Counted from the first letter of the stretch, positions 39,707 through 48,756 are shown. The stretch is 64,000 bases of DNA from PALSA-607 sp963737705 (GCA_963737705.1 CAVTTP010000006.1:868001-932000); one strand, 5' to 3'. The notes: generated by a model from the letters alone, not told the origin. Numbers and translations are program-made.

Positions 39707-42013
39707 ATGCCGCCAAGCTCTACCTACCGTCTGCAGATCACCGCCGAGTTCCCGCTGAATTCGGCGGCAGAGGTCGTCGATTACCTCGCCGAGCTCGGCG
39801 TCGGCGCCGTGTATGTTTCGCCGCTGCTTGCATCGACCCGAGGCTCACAACACGGATACGACGTTGTCGACCACGGCTGGGTCGACGCGGATCGGGGCGG
39901 AGCCGCCGGTCTCGAGAACCTAGCCGCTGCGTGCGTGCGGGCTGGCCTGCAACTGGTGGTCGACGTCGTTCCGAATCACATGGGGATCGAAGATGCGGCT
40001 CAAAATGCCGCTTGGTGGGACGTGCTCGAGCGGGGTCGAGACGCTGCGCATGCTTCGTGGTTCGACATCGAGTGGACGGCGAATGGCGGCCGCATCGTTG
40101 TGCCGGTGCTCGCCGACGACGCTGACCTCGAGCACGACCTCGCCATCGTCGTCGAGGCTGGCACGCCCGAACTCCGATACTTCGAGCACCGGTATCCTGT
40201 CGCCGCCGACACCTACGCGCCGGGCGACCGGCCAATCGACGTCCATGCGAAGCAGCACTACGAGTTGACGAACTTCCGAAATGCCGACACGGACCTCAAC
40301 TACCGGCGGTTCTTCGCTGTCAGCACGCTGGCGGCGTTGCGGGTGGAGGACCCTGACGTGTTCGAGGCGACGCACGCCGAGATCCTTAGGTGGGTCTCGG
40401 AATATGGAGTTGCCGGCTTGCGGATCGATCATCCCGACGGTCTGCGCGACCCGCGCCAGTACCTTGAACGACTCGCCGCCGCTGCGCCCGACACGTGGAT
40501 CACAGTAGAGAAGATCACCGAGCCGGGCGAAGAGCTGCCTCGTGACTGGCCGGTCGCGGGCATGACCGGCTACGACGCGCTGGCCGAAGTCAACGCCGTG
40601 TTCATCGATCCGTCAGCGGACCGAACGGTGACGCAGCACTATCGCGATCTGACTGGCGACGAGCAGAGTTGGGACGATCACGTCACTGCGGGCAAGACTA
40701 TGATGGTGACTGGCTTGCTGCAGTCAGAGATCGCCCGGTTGGCACGACTGGTCCCCGAGATTGACGATTCGGTGCCTGCACTCGATGCCCTGGTGGCCGC
40801 GTTCCCTGTGTACAGGTCGTACCTCCCGCTTGGCGCCGACCACCTTGCGCAAGCAGCCGAAAGGGCGCGGGCCCGGCATCCCGAGGTCGCTCAGACGATC
40901 GATGCATTGCTCGTGCGGTTGTTCGACCCAGCCGACGAACTGGCGATCCGCTTTCAGCAAGTGACGGGTGCGGTCATGGCCAAGGGGGTCGAGGACACCG
41001 CCTACTACCGGTACTCGCGATTCATCGGGTTGAACGAGGTTGGCGGTAACCCAGGCGCATTCGGCGCGTCGATCACCGAGTTCCATGCCGCACAGAAGCG
41101 GCGGCAGCACGCTGCGCCCGAGGGCATGACCACATTGTCGACCCACGACACGAAGCGATCCGAAGATGTCCGCGCTCGCCTTGCAGTGCTCGCAGAGATT
41201 CCCGACGAGTGGAATTCCGCCGCACGTCAACTCTTAGACCTCGCACCCATCAGCGACCGCGCGTTCGCTTACTTGTTGTGGCAGACGCTTGCGGCCACCG
41301 GGTTCATCGCGCGCGAGCGAGCTCACAGCTACGCCGAGAAGGCCATGCGCGAAGCAGCGCGGGCCACCGGTTGGATCGACCCCGACACCGCATTCGAGTC
41401 GAGCGTTCATGCTGCGGTCGACGCTGCGTACGACCAGCCGGAAGTGCGTGGGGTGCTCGCGGACATCTCTGCTCGTATCGCGGCGCCCAGCAGGTCGAAC
41501 TCGCTTTCGCAAAAGCTGGTGCAGCTGACGATGCCTGGCGTTCCCGATGTGTATCAAGGCACCGAACTGTGGGACGACTCGCTCGTCGACCCCGACAACC
41601 GGCGTGCGGTCGATTTTGCCGACCGCGCGACGCGTCTGCGCGCGCTGTTCTCACCCGAGCGGGCCGGCCGGCAGCCCGATGGCCCCGCTACCAAGCTGTG
41701 GGTCGTCGCCAACGCATTGCGCGCGCGGCGAGACCGGCCCGACCTCTTAACGGACTATGACCCGCTGGTTGCCGACGGACCTGCCGCGGATCATCTCGTC
41801 GGCTTCAACCGAGGCGGCGCGATCACCTTGGCCACTCGGCTGCCAGTTGGTCTCATGCGGATCGGCGGATGGGCGGGGACGTCCGTGCGAATCCCTGAGG
41901 GCCACTATGTGAACGTTCTGACCGGCGCAGCGGTCGCCGGCGGAACTGTTGAACTTGTCGATGTGCTGGGCGACCTTCCGGTGGCATTGCTGTTGGAGAC
42001 ACCGCATGCCTGA
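39707..42013 (+). CDS. treY: Malto-oligosyltrehalose synthase TreY
   Basis: 768 residues. TreY isomerises the reducing end of a maltodextrin into a trehalosyl unit. The ATG at 39707 gives the typical start STYRLQITAEFPLNSAAEVV. GH13 signatures are VVDVVPNHMGI, GLRIDHPDGL (nucleophile Asp), ITVEKITEPGEELP (acid Glu) and LSTHDTKRSEDVR. The frame is open upstream to 39155, but that is the antisense of glgX. No clear ribosome-binding site precedes the ATG. The stop lies 8 bp inside the treZ start, so TreY and TreZ are coupled. Confidence 0.96.
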   Translation: MPPSSTYRLQITAEFPLNSAAEVVDYLAELGVGAVYVSPLLASTRGSQHGYDVVDHGWVDADRGGAAGLENLAAACVRAGLQLVVDVVPNHMGIEDAAQNAAWWDVLERGRDAAHASWFDIEWTANGGRIVVPVLADDADLEHDLAIVVEAGTPELRYFEHRYPVAADTYAPGDRPIDVHAKQHYELTNFRNADTDLNYRRFFAVSTLAALRVEDPDVFEATHAEILRWVSEYGVAGLRIDHPDGLRDPRQYLERLAAAAPDTWITVEKITEPGEELPRDWPVAGMTGYDALAEVNAVFIDPSADRTVTQHYRDLTGDEQSWDDHVTAGKTMMVTGLLQSEIARLARLVPEIDDSVPALDALVAAFPVYRSYLPLGADHLAQAAERARARHPEVAQTIDALLVRLFDPADELAIRFQQVTGAVMAKGVEDTAYYRYSRFIGLNEVGGNPGAFGASITEFHAAQKRRQHAAPEGMTTLSTHDTKRSEDVRARLAVLAEIPDEWNSAARQLLDLAPISDRAFAYLLWQTLAATGFIARERAHSYAEKAMREAARATGWIDPDTAFESSVHAAVDAAYDQPEVRGVLADISARIAAPSRSNSLSQKLVQLTMPGVPDVYQGTELWDDSLVDPDNRRAVDFADRATRLRALFSPERAGRQPDGPATKLWVVANALRARRDRPDLLTDYDPLVADGPAADHLVGFNRGGAITLATRLPVGLMRIGGWAGTSVRIPEGHYVNVLTGAAVAGGTVELVDVLGDLPVALLLETPHA

Positions 42014-43751
42014 GGTGCGGGTCTGGGCACCCCTCGCCCGCCAGGTACTCGTACAGATCACCGAACCGGGTTCAGAACGGATCTGGGTCAGGCAGCTCGC
42101 CGCGGAAAATGACGGATGGTTTGCGGCCGACGTGCTCGAAGCGACCAATGGTCGCGACTATGGCTTTTTGTTGGATGCCGACCCGCAACTGCTGCCCGAC
42201 CCGCGATCTCGACGCCAGCCCTTCGGCGTCCATGGCCCTAGTCGCTTCTACGACGACACGTTTGAGTGGAGTGACGCGCAGTGGCCGGGCCGCGCGCTGC
42301 CCGGCTCGGTGATTTACGAGCTTCACATCGGCACGTTCACCGAAGACGGAACGCTCCCTTCGGCTATCGAACGACTCGACTATCTCAAGGATCTCGGCGT
42401 CACTCACGTCGAACTGCTGCCGGTCAACGACTTCAACGGGGTGTGGAACTGGGGCTACGACGGTGTGCTGTGGTACGCCGTGCACGAGGCATACGGTGGC
42501 CCCGACGGGCTGAAGCAGTTCGTCGATGCGTGCCACGCCCGCGGCCTCGCCGTCACCCTCGACGTCGTGTACAACCACCTCGGCGCCAGTGGCAACTACC
42601 TGCCACGGTTCGGCCCGTACTTGAAGACCGGTACCAACACCTGGGGCGATTTGGTCAACCTGGACGGCGAGCAATCTGGGCCTGTACGCGACTACATCAT
42701 CGAGAACGCATGCATGTGGTTGTCGGAGTTCCATGTCGACGCGTTGCGGCTCGATGCGGTGCACGCGCTCGAGGACGAGAGCGTGCCGCACCTGCTGACT
42801 GAACTCTCGCAACGCGTTGACGAACTTTCGGGTGTGGTCGGCCGTCCGTTGACGCTGATTGCTGAGTCGGACCTCAATGATCCGATCATGGTGACGCCGC
42901 GACCCCACGGATACGGCATCCAAGCCCAGTGGGACGACGATGTGCACCACTGTCTGCACACTTTGCTGTCGGGCGAGCGTGACGGTTACTACGGCGACTT
43001 TGGCACGGTAAGTGCGCTAGCGAAGGCGCTCACGAGAGCGTTCTTCCACGACGGTACGTACTCGTCGTTTCGGGGCCGCAACCATGGCAAGCCGGTCGAT
43101 CGTTCGAGTGTGCCAGGGTATCGGTTCGTCGCGTGCCTGCAAGATCATGACCAAGTTGGCAACCGCGCCGCCGGTGATCGGCTGTCGGAGATCGCGTCGC
43201 CCGACTTGTTGAAAGTCGGGGCCACGTTGCTTCTGACGTCGCCCTTCACTCCCATGCTCTGGATGGGCGAGGAGTGGGCGGCCTCGACGCGATGGCCGTT
43301 CTTTACCTCGCACCCCGAGCCCGAGCTCGGCGAGGCAGTAGCTAAGGGTCGTCTCGAAGAATTTTCCAAGCACGGATGGGATTTGTCCCAGGTCGTCGAC
43401 CCTCAAGACCCGAAAGCATTCGCGTCCGCGAAGCTCGCGTGGGCGGAGACAACTGAACCTGCGCATGCCGAGATTCTCCAGACGTATCGGTTGCTGTTGC
43501 GGCTGCGGCGCGAGATCCCCGAGCTTGCCGACCCGAGGTTGAACCTCGTCGAGGCCGACTTCGATGATGACGAGCGGTGGATCGTCGTACACCGCGGTGC
43601 CTACCGGGTGCTCGCGAACTTTGGCGCGCAGACTCGTGCGTTCAAAGTGGGAGCAGCTGAGTTGATCTACGCCACTAACGATGGCGCGCGTGTCGACGAC
43701 TCGGGTGCCGAGTTGCCTGCGCAGTCGGCCGCGATTGTGAAGGCCGGCTAA
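42006..43751 (+). CDS. treZ: Malto-oligosyltrehalose trehalohydrolase TreZ
   Basis: 581 residues. TreZ cuts trehalose from the product of TreY. The start MPEVRVWAPLARQVLVQI is the CBM48-like N domain; the barrel has ELLPVNDFNGVWNWGYDGV, LDVVYNHLG, DALRLDAVHAL (nucleophile), LIAESDLND (acid) and LQDHDQVGNR. The ATG overlaps the treY stop by 8 bp. Together with divergent glgX it completes the glycogen-to-trehalose route, which supplies compatible solute and, in mycolate-making relatives, envelope trehalose. Confidence 0.96.
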   Translation: MPEVRVWAPLARQVLVQITEPGSERIWVRQLAAENDGWFAADVLEATNGRDYGFLLDADPQLLPDPRSRRQPFGVHGPSRFYDDTFEWSDAQWPGRALPGSVIYELHIGTFTEDGTLPSAIERLDYLKDLGVTHVELLPVNDFNGVWNWGYDGVLWYAVHEAYGGPDGLKQFVDACHARGLAVTLDVVYNHLGASGNYLPRFGPYLKTGTNTWGDLVNLDGEQSGPVRDYIIENACMWLSEFHVDALRLDAVHALEDESVPHLLTELSQRVDELSGVVGRPLTLIAESDLNDPIMVTPRPHGYGIQAQWDDDVHHCLHTLLSGERDGYYGDFGTVSALAKALTRAFFHDGTYSSFRGRNHGKPVDRSSVPGYRFVACLQDHDQVGNRAAGDRLSEIASPDLLKVGATLLLTSPFTPMLWMGEEWAASTRWPFFTSHPEPELGEAVAKGRLEEFSKHGWDLSQVVDPQDPKAFASAKLAWAETTEPAHAEILQTYRLLLRLRREIPELADPRLNLVEADFDDDERWIVVHRGAYRVLANFGAQTRAFKVGAAELIYATNDGARVDDSGAELPAQSAAIVKAG

Positions 43752-43758
43752 CGTCTGC

Positions 43759-44712
43759 CTACTCGGGGTCTTGCGCCGCTTCTTTGCGGGCCCGAGCGCG
43801 GCGCTTGCCCTCGTGCATAGCCAGGACGCGTGCGATCGGAATGAGCTGCCCTTCCTCGACCAGCTCCGAACTCAGCGGCTGCGGAGCAGGCATCTGCGCA
43901 GCCCACAAGTCGACCGTCGACCGCGGCGCAGTGTGGATCGTGAAGTCGGCGGGGGAGATGTTGTCGAGGTCGTCCCAACTCACCGGATAAGACACCGGCA
44001 TTCCATCGCGCAGGCGCGGGCTGTAGACGCCCACGACCGTCGCGCCGCCGGCTCGCGTCGAGTCGAGGAACACCTTGCCGCCGCGCTCTTCTTTGACGAA
44101 CGCCGTGGTGGTGAGCATCGGATCCAACTGCTCGGCGCGCGCGGCGAGGGCTCGGGTTGCGGCCGCTACGTCCGCCGATGTCGCGCCGACGAGCGGGACG
44201 AAGACGTGCACGCCTTTGGCGCCGCTGGTCTTGACGGCGCCGAGCATCCCGACGTCCGCCAGCGCTTGGCGAACGAGCCGGGCCGCCGCGACAGCGAGCT
44301 CGAACGAGGACTCGGGCGGGTCGATGTCGAGCACGAGATGCGTCGGCTGATCCGGCTGGCCGATCGTCGCCAGGCCAGGGTGGTATTCGACTGCGCGCTG
44401 GTTGGCCAACCACAGCAGCGTTCGACGGTCATTGCCCAACGCGTACGTTACTTCGCGCTTCGCCGACTCGGCCCACAGCTGCACGCGTGGCACCCACGAC
44501 GGCGTGTAGTCGGGGAGGTTCTTTTGCATGAACGGCCGCTGACCCGGCCGTGCCCGGATCACTGAAAGCGGTCGGTCTCGCAACGCCGGAATCATCAGGT
44601 CGGCCATCGCGTCGAGGTAATCGACCAGGTCGCGCTTCGTTGCGGATGCCCCGTCGAACAACTGCTGGTCGAGGTTCGTCAACTCGACGCCGTCGCGCAC
44701 CTCGTTGGCCAT
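43759..44712 (-). CDS. LigD-type DNA polymerase/primase domain protein
   Basis: 317 residues, the stand-alone polymerase (PolDom, AEP primase) domain of LigD, which fills gaps during Ku-dependent end joining and can add ribonucleotides. Visible are LTNLDQQLFDGASATKRDLV at the start, the metal-binding HLVLDIDPPES (Asp-x-Asp), VKTSGAKGVHVFVPL and FLDSTRAGGATVVG. The nuclease and ligase domains of full LigD are absent, a common situation in actinobacteria that encode them separately. No Ku gene is in the window. It converges on treZ with a 7-bp gap. Confidence 0.9.
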   Translation of the reverse strand: MANEVRDGVELTNLDQQLFDGASATKRDLVDYLDAMADLMIPALRDRPLSVIRARPGQRPFMQKNLPDYTPSWVPRVQLWAESAKREVTYALGNDRRTLLWLANQRAVEYHPGLATIGQPDQPTHLVLDIDPPESSFELAVAAARLVRQALADVGMLGAVKTSGAKGVHVFVPLVGATSADVAAATRALAARAEQLDPMLTTTAFVKEERGGKVFLDSTRAGGATVVGVYSPRLRDGMPVSYPVSWDDLDNISPADFTIHTAPRSTVDLWAAQMPAPQPLSSELVEEGQLIPIARVLAMHEGKRRARARKEAAQDPE

Positions 44713-44752
44713 GACACCATCCTGCCGCGCGATCGTAGAAACCAGCAGAGTT

Positions 44753-44790
44753 GTTGAAGCCCAGCGCCCGAACGGGCGCTGGGCTTCAAC
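44753..44790 (-). terminator. 18-bp perfect hairpin after the catalase gene
   Basis: GTTGAAGCCCAGCGCCCG (44753-44770) is exactly complementary to CGGGCGCTGGGCTTCAAC (44773-44790), leaving a nominal two-base loop. It begins 5 bp beyond the catalase stop (minus strand), so it should end the hemerythrin-catalase transcript. There is no long T-run. Confidence 0.8.
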
Positions 44791-44795
44791 GGTCG

Positions 44796-47033
44796 CTACA
44801 AAACGGCCGGGAATCTCTCCCAGACTCGATGTGTCGCGAGCAAGCCCGCGATACCACCCGCCAGTTGCGCCGGGCTCTGGTTGATGACGACGCCTGGCGC
44901 TGCAGTATCGATGCCCGCCACAGCGAACACATCCTCGGAACCGACCAACCCGCCAACCGCCTTCGAGTGCCTAAACGCCTCCGCAAGCATGAGCGGCACT
45001 CGCGGATCAACCTTCAAGCCGCCCGGGGCAACTGGAGGTTTCTTCGATCCACGAGCGGACGGCGACTGTGCTGCGGACGCAGCGGCTGCAACTACGATCG
45101 CGTCGAACTCGGTCGAACGAGTGGTGAGTAGCGTGCGCTGGACGACGACCGCGGACGCTTTGCTGCCGAGTTGACCGCCGTGAGGAGCGACGACCAACGC
45201 GAGCATCCCGGCGTCCGATATGGCATCTCGAAGTTGTGCGACGGCCCGCAGATCGCTCAGCTCATCGGCGAGAATGCCCACGACCCGGCCCGTCACCGGC
45301 CATTGGTTGCCGATCTGAGACAGCGCTGCACTCGGTGATGCCTTCGCCAACCGCAGAGTCGCCGCCGGTGCCGGCAACCCGAGCCCAGTCGCAACCGCAG
45401 CGCACAGCCGCGGATCGATGTTCGCGAGCACCTGCAGTTCGCGTTCGCGAATCGCCGTTTCGTAGCACTTGCCCAGCTCGAACGTCAGCGCCTCGACGAC
45501 GTGCGCCTGCTCGACGTCCGTGAGGCTCAGCCAGAACAATCGCGGCTGACTGGTGTGGTCGTCGAACGAGCGTGGCTGCCCTCGTAGCTTCGCACCACTC
45601 ACGGGCCGTGGGATTTCGACGAACGCGCCCGCATCGGCACCCGCGACAAACGGGCAACCTCCGTCGAGCGAATTCGGCCGGTATGGAGCAATCCCACTGT
45701 GCACGTCACTTTGATGCATGCCATCACGCAACATATCGTTGACCGCTGCGTGCGGCCGATTAATCGGAAGTTGGCCGAAGTTAGGGCCGCCCAGCCGAGT
45801 GAGTTGCGTGTCGAGATAGGAGAACAGCCGCGCCTGCATCAGCGCATCGTCCGTCACGTCGATACCGGGAACCAGATGGCCGACGTGGAAAGCGACTTGC
45901 TCTGTTTCAGCGAAGTAGTTGGTCGGGTTGGCATTGAGGGTCATGATCCCCAGCGGCTGCACCGGCGCGAGTTCTTCCGGGACGAGCTTGGTCGGATCGA
46001 GCAGGTCGATGCCCTGGAATGTTTGGGTCGGATTGTCAGGAAAGACCTGCACCCCGAACTCCCACTGCGGGAACGCTCCAGACTCGATCGCATCAGCAAG
46101 GTCGCGGCGATGGAAGTCGGGGTCGGTGCCCGCGATGAGTTGTGCCTCTTCCCATACCAACGAGTGCACACCAGCCAACGGCTTCCAGTGGAACTTCACC
46201 AGCACTGTCTCGCCGCTGGCATTTTCAAGCCGAAACGTGTGGACGCCGAAGCCTTCCATCGTTCGATATGAACGTGGGATGCCACGGTCGGACATGTTCC
46301 ACAGCACGTGATGCGTTGCCTCGGTGTGCAGCGACACGAAGTCCCAGAACGTGTCATGCGCACTCTGGGCCTGCGGGATCTCGCGATCCGGATGCGGCTT
46401 GGCGGCATGAATTACGTCGGGGAACTTGATGCCGTCCTGGATGAAGAACACCGGGATGTTGTTGCCGACGAGGTCGAACGTGCCCTCATCGGTGTAGAAC
46501 TTCACCGCAAATCCACGGGTGTCACGAGCAGTGTCGGCGGATCCCCGCGACCCCAGCACTGTCGAGAACCGAACGAACACGGGAGTCTCGACGTCGCGTG
46601 CCAGGAACGCAGCCTTGGTCACCGAGCCACCGGTGCCGTACGACCGAAACACGCCATGCGCGCCCGCCCCGCGTGCGTGCACGACCCGTTCGGGAATCCG
46701 TTCGTGATCGAAGTGCGTGATCTTTTCGCGCAGGTGGTGATCTTGTAGCAAGGTCGGTCCGCGGGTACCGGCCTTCAGCGAGTGGTCGGTGTCGTAAAGC
46801 CGTACACCCTGCGCCGTTGTCAGGTACGCATCGTCGGCGGGTACCGAGCCCATCGGCGCACCCGGCACGAAGCCCGAGACCGGACTCGGGGCACCCGCGC
46901 GCGATCGCGTGGCCGGGGCGGTCGCCTTCTTGGCGACCGCCCCCTTCGCAGCAGTCTTCTTCGTAGCAGTCTTCTTCGTAGCAGTCTTCTTTGCGACCGT
47001 CTTCCTTGCGACCGTCTTCTTTGCGGTAGGCAT
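44796..47033 (-). CDS. katE: Clade 2 catalase with histone-H1-like N-terminal tail
   Basis: 745 residues from the ATG at 47033. The core is a large-subunit heme catalase: active His in RVVHARGAGAHGVF, distal Asn in DLVGNNIPVFFIQDG, and the proximal RLFSYLDTQLTRLGGPNF Tyr motif. The C-terminal 150 residues form the flavodoxin/DJ-1-like domain typical of HPII-type (clade 2) enzymes. Unusually, the first 37 residues are a Lys/Ala/Thr-rich tail of repeated KKT and ARK/AKK units, twelve Lys in all, like histone H1 tails. It starts 10 bp after the hemerythrin gene and is probably driven by the SigB-type promoter at 47583-47607. The tail may bind DNA and place the enzyme on the nucleoid (inference). 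Confidence 0.94.
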   Translation of the reverse strand: MPTAKKTVARKTVAKKTATKKTATKKTAAKGAVAKKATAPATRSRAGAPSPVSGFVPGAPMGSVPADDAYLTTAQGVRLYDTDHSLKAGTRGPTLLQDHHLREKITHFDHERIPERVVHARGAGAHGVFRSYGTGGSVTKAAFLARDVETPVFVRFSTVLGSRGSADTARDTRGFAVKFYTDEGTFDLVGNNIPVFFIQDGIKFPDVIHAAKPHPDREIPQAQSAHDTFWDFVSLHTEATHHVLWNMSDRGIPRSYRTMEGFGVHTFRLENASGETVLVKFHWKPLAGVHSLVWEEAQLIAGTDPDFHRRDLADAIESGAFPQWEFGVQVFPDNPTQTFQGIDLLDPTKLVPEELAPVQPLGIMTLNANPTNYFAETEQVAFHVGHLVPGIDVTDDALMQARLFSYLDTQLTRLGGPNFGQLPINRPHAAVNDMLRDGMHQSDVHSGIAPYRPNSLDGGCPFVAGADAGAFVEIPRPVSGAKLRGQPRSFDDHTSQPRLFWLSLTDVEQAHVVEALTFELGKCYETAIRERELQVLANIDPRLCAAVATGLGLPAPAATLRLAKASPSAALSQIGNQWPVTGRVVGILADELSDLRAVAQLRDAISDAGMLALVVAPHGGQLGSKASAVVVQRTLLTTRSTEFDAIVVAAAASAAQSPSARGSKKPPVAPGGLKVDPRVPLMLAEAFRHSKAVGGLVGSEDVFAVAGIDTAAPGVVINQSPAQLAGGIAGLLATHRVWERFPAVL

Positions 47034-47043
47034 ATCGTCGCCG

Positions 47044-47526
47044 CTAGCCCACGCCGCCGGCAGCGGCGAACTTGTCGAGGAACTCCTGGCCCAACTCCTG
47101 AAGCTTCGCGCCGTCGAGAGCTTCCTGGATGGCGGGAAACTCTTCCGTCTCCTCAGCTTCCGCATGCGTGTCGACCGCTTCCTTGAACGCCGCGAATTGT
47201 TCGGCGAACTCGGCGCTGTCGACGTCGAGCTCCAACAGTGCAGCGACAGCTGCGTCTGCCTCGGCTTCTTCGGCGTTACGCTCCGAAGCCTCGGCTTCGC
47301 CAGCCGTCTGAGCGGCGACCGGACGAACGACGGCTTCCTCCGCCGTCTCGTGTGCCTTCAACATCGCGACCAACTGCTCAAACAGAGTCGCTCGCTGTGC
47401 TCCCGAAGCAGCCTCAATGTCGGCGAACAGGTCCTTCACCGCTGCGTGCTGCTCCAGCAAGATCCGCACAAGATCCCCTTCGGGAAGCTTCGCGGCCTTC
47501 GCACGGTCCTCGGCTGAATCACCCAT
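47044..47526 (-). CDS. Hemerythrin HHE-domain protein (catalase operon)
   Basis: 160 residues, helical and strongly acidic. HHE-type segments are LLEQHAAVKDLFADIE (about 23-38), KAHETAEEAVVRPVA (about 57-71) and DTHAEAEETEEFP (about 123-135). The third-helix EEHH segment seen in the other HHE protein of this window (7112-7615) is missing; that stretch is Glu/Ala-rich instead, so one or two iron ligands may be lost. It precedes catalase by 10 bp and follows a perfect SigB-type promoter. Di-iron or redox duty in peroxide stress is the likely role. Confidence 0.82.
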   Translation of the reverse strand: MGDSAEDRAKAAKLPEGDLVRILLEQHAAVKDLFADIEAASGAQRATLFEQLVAMLKAHETAEEAVVRPVAAQTAGEAEASERNAEEAEADAAVAALLELDVDSAEFAEQFAAFKEAVDTHAEAEETEEFPAIQEALDGAKLQELGQEFLDKFAAAGGVG

Positions 47527-47582
47527 CAGAAACTCTCCTTACTGGTGCGCCCCCGGCCAGCCCGGTGCATCGCTGCGGGGCG

Positions 47583-47607
47583 ATACCCGCACCTACAACC
47601 TCGAAAC
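47583..47607 (-). promoter_or_regulatory. SigB/SigF-type stress promoter
   Basis: On the minus strand GTTT (47607-47604), a 15-base spacer and GGGTAT (47588-47583) match the consensus perfectly. The -10 box ends 56 bp before the ATG of the hemerythrin gene that leads the catalase operon. Same spacing and sequence as the element at 7026-7050. Confidence 0.75.
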
Positions 47608-47669
47608 GGCAGCGGGCACACAAGATGTAATACGCGAAGAGAACTGGTTGCGGAGTCGTTGCGAACGAT

Positions 47670-47912
47670 CTAGGAATCGGTTCCGTCGTCGCTGGTCAAC
47701 CGACTCAGGATGTCGTCGGGCGCATTCCAACCGGCTTGCATGCGGTCGACGGTCACCGCGTTGCGCGCGCGGATTACGTCGGCGGAGAGCTGGACTATCT
47801 CCGCGTGTGGGGCGCCACGCTTCTCTGCGTCTCGTAACGCAACCAGCGCGCGTTGCCATAACTGGAACTGCGTCGCACCAGACGAGAGGTCAGACTCTCG
47901 AGCAGCGCACAC
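47670..47912 (-). CDS. Small helical hypothetical protein
   Basis: 80 residues from GTG at 47912, chosen because GGAGG stands five bases before it; an in-frame TTG at 47924 is less likely. The product is helical: FQLWQRALVALRDAEKRGAP, then IVQLSADVIRARNAVTVDRM and an acidic tail. The W-x2-A-x3-L-x2-AE-x-R and V-x2-AR-x-A spacing resembles the small protein at 6616-6840. No domain recognised. The direct repeats at 47967-47999 lie upstream. Confidence 0.6.
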   Translation of the reverse strand: MCAARESDLSSGATQFQLWQRALVALRDAEKRGAPHAEIVQLSADVIRARNAVTVDRMQAGWNAPDDILSRLTSDDGTDS

Positions 47913-47966
47913 AGGTGCCTCCAAGCGGGGTCTGGGCTCGGAACGAGTAATGAAGCGATGCGCAGT

Positions 47967-47999
47967 TGGTCAAAGTCACCGCCGAGTGGTCAAAGTCAC
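47967..47999. repeat. Two 13-bp direct repeats, 20-bp period
   Basis: TGGTCAAAGTCAC occurs at 47967-47979 and 47987-47999. They lie 55-87 bp before the small gene starting at 47912 and overlap the 3' end of the small gene ending at 47976. The two-turn spacing suits a tandem regulator site. Confidence 0.6.
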
Positions 48000-48275
48000 A
48001 GTCGAGATGCGAACCCCACGTCGCGGCGGTGGGCGGGCCCTGGACTGCGCGTCGGCGCAGTGCTGGCCTTGGGCGCATTGCGGTTCGCACGCGACATAGG
48101 CCGCGCTCTGCCTGCGGCGGACGATTCCGCGTGCGGTTGGCGACAAGGTCGGGATTGCTGCAGCCCGAGGTGTTGGCCAGTTCGCTGCGATGATCGCCGC
48201 GAACTCGGCCTCAACCAGCTCATCGTCCGCCGAAAGCAGGTCGACGAAGCGCTCGGTTTCTGTTGCGTTTGTCAT
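47976..48275 (-). CDS. Small hypothetical protein, acidic head and basic tail
   Basis: 99 residues. The first third (ETERFVDLLSADDELVEAEF, then AAIIAANW) looks like a real folded helix pair, while the last two thirds are Pro/Arg/Cys-rich (VACEPQCAQGQHCADAQS, then RARPPPRRG). Comparable small proteins with this head and a disordered basic tail occur, to my memory, in other actinobacteria. It lies 12 bp after the Hsp20 stop on the same strand, so it may be co-transcribed. Function unknown. Confidence 0.5.
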   Translation of the reverse strand: MTNATETERFVDLLSADDELVEAEFAAIIAANWPTPRAAAIPTLSPTARGIVRRRQSAAYVACEPQCAQGQHCADAQSRARPPPRRGVRISTVTLTTRR

Positions 48276-48288
48276 CGTGGTCGATGCC

Positions 48289-48756
48289 TCACGCGTTGAC
48301 GGCTTGCCGATCGCCGAAGTGATCGTGCTCGATGGTCTGCGGTTCGGTCGCGCGACCGCCGATTGTGATCCTGCGTGGCTTGGATTTCTCAGCGACGGGG
48401 ACCTTCAGGGTAAGAACGCCCCCGTCATAGCTTGCCGTGATGTTGTCAGTATCGAGCGTGTCGCCCAAGACAAGCTGGCGGCTGAAAACTCCGCGCGGAC
48501 GTTCGGCGGCGAGCATTTCCTTTTCCTGGTTCGGGCCGGGTCGTTCGGCGCGGACAGTCACGACGTTGCGTTCGACGTCCAGGTCGATTGATTCGGGTCG
48601 CACGCCCGGGACGTCGAGTTCGACAACGAACGTGTCGCCGTCGCGCCAGGCGTCCATCGGCATGACGGCGGGCCGCGCGAGGGTCCCCTGGGTGCCGAAT
48701 ACCTGTTGGGTGAGTCGATCCAGTTCCCGGAACGGGTCGGTGCGCATCAGCATCAT
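48289..48756 (-). CDS. Hsp20/alpha-crystallin small heat-shock protein
   Basis: 155 residues from the ATG at 48756, behind a near-ideal GGAGG. The alpha-crystallin domain spans about 30-130: DTFVVELDVPGVRPESIDLD, then VERNVVTVRAERP, RGVFSRQLVLGDTLDTDNIT and the GVLTLKVPVAE strand. These ATP-independent chaperones hold unfolding proteins in oligomers. A MerR/HspR-like regulator is divergent, as in many actinobacterial hsp20 loci. I did not find the HspR inverted repeat (CTTGAGT and complement) in the gap. Confidence 0.92.
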   Translation of the reverse strand: MMLMRTDPFRELDRLTQQVFGTQGTLARPAVMPMDAWRDGDTFVVELDVPGVRPESIDLDVERNVVTVRAERPGPNQEKEMLAAERPRGVFSRQLVLGDTLDTDNITASYDGGVLTLKVPVAEKSKPRRITIGGRATEPQTIEHDHFGDRQAVNA

